In this document: one piece after another, positions 42,663-42,857 of the stretch | Position numbering within the stretch: the first letter of the stretch is position 1 | Layout: every line of letters begins with the position of its first letter | Assembly (NCBI GenBank): GCA_024691135.1 | Contig: JAILNZ010000174.1 | Span: 1 to 42,857, forward strand | Direction of reading: 5' to 3' | DNA: 42,857 nt | Source: Clostridiales bacterium | GTDB taxonomy: Bacteria; Bacillota; Clostridia; Saccharofermentanales; Saccharofermentanaceae | Notes under the pieces: model-generated | The model's input: the letters and a program-made list of their open reading frames with translations, nothing else | The model's database searches: none | Told to the model about the DNA's origin: nothing | Made by a program: the position numbers and the translations under genes

Positions 42663-42739
42663 TGGCGCGCCTGGCAGAGATCGAATCCACAACCTTCTGA
42701 TCCGTAGTCAGACACTCTATCCAGTTGAGCTACAGGCGC
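42663..42739 (-). tRNA. tRNA-Arg (anticodon ACG)
   Basis: Minus-strand cloverleaf: acceptor GCGCCTG (42739-42733) pairs with CAGGCGC (42673-42667), TAGC follows the acceptor, the D arm has the GGATAGAG pattern, the anticodon loop CTACGGA gives ACG between stems TCTGA/TCAGA, and the T loop reads TTCGATC. The discriminator G (42666) is followed by an encoded CCA (42665-42663). ACG is deaminated to ICG and reads CGU/CGC/CGA. It has its own promoter and terminator. Confidence 0.97.
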
Positions 42740-42754
42740 GTGTGAACGTGAACT

Positions 42755-42783
42755 ATATTATAACACGCCCGTAGTTATGTCAA
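42755..42783 (-). promoter_or_regulatory. tRNA-Arg promoter
   Basis: Minus strand TTGACA (42783-42778) with TAATAT (42760-42755) at 17 bases; an overlapping TATAAT (42762-42757) would leave 15. Strong -35. Confidence 0.8.
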
Positions 42784-42820
42784 CATCATTTTTTATACTG
42801 GAACGGCAGTACTTTTGTTG

Positions 42821-42857
42821 TATAATACTTTTCGAAAAAAATGCGGAGAACACTATG
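42821..42857 (+). promoter_or_regulatory. -10 box, palindrome and start of a plus-strand gene cut by the window edge
   Basis: TATAAT (42821-42826), then TTTTCGAAAA (42829-42838) where transcription would start, then GCGGAG (42844-42848) seven bases before ATG 42855-42857, the last codon in the window. No good -35 is seen. The product cannot be identified. Confidence 0.55.

Overview
The window looks like chromosomal DNA of an anaerobic, Gram-positive-type Clostridia member (Bacillota). The signs are strong AGGAGG-type ribosome binding sites, TTGACA/TATAAT promoters, a SAM-I riboswitch ahead of metK, HydG with a TM1266-type regulator ([FeFe]-hydrogenase maturation), an aldo/keto reductase with a ferredoxin tail, a RecD2 helicase and DUF4214 surface enzymes. 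I cannot fix the family from this sequence alone; a Lachnospiraceae- or Saccharofermentans-like organism would fit. I see no insertion sequence, prophage or CRISPR array.

Left part (1-9350): a cut LTA-synthase-like membrane protein and a DUF4214/polysaccharide deacetylase (minus); a ferredoxin-type aldo/keto reductase (plus); then on the minus strand an overlapping TPR/DUF4037-nucleotidyltransferase pair, comFC overlapping recD2, and a LytTR regulator/membrane protein pair with a candidate 21-bp-period operator. Next is metK with its promoter, SAM-I riboswitch and terminator (9516-10991).

Divergent from metK is a compact Tad/Flp-type pilus locus (11115-16107): a TadZ-like protein without a P-loop, the TadA ATPase, a natural TadB-TadC fusion started from TTG, a 54-residue Flp1-type pilin, and a membrane protein with a degenerate FHA domain. 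Its last gene overlaps, tail to tail, the end of the F-type ATP synthase operon (atpB-E-F-[delta/alpha fusion]-G-D-C, minus strand, 16100-22656). The operon has no separate atpH. The C-terminal domain of the delta subunit is fused in frame to the front of alpha, which is the most striking feature of the window. Upstream lie upp, rpiB and proA.

The right part contains an RNA methyltransferase, a divergent pair of lipoproteins with acidic linkers (one transglutaminase-like), a large SH3/glucosaminidase/DUF4214 protein, the TM1266 regulator and hydG, class II aldolase, a two-TM protein with a charged tail, valS, ROK kinase, clpX, tig (without clpP between tig and clpX), tRNA-Arg(ACG) and the start of another plus-strand gene.

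Two dispersed sequence patterns cut across these genes: a palindrome TTTTCGAAAA (seven copies, six intergenic), and a group of terminator hairpins sharing a TGCCTCA/GTCTCA core. In several hairpins a G-U wobble reveals the direction of use. All functions are inferred by reading the sequence; no database search was possible.
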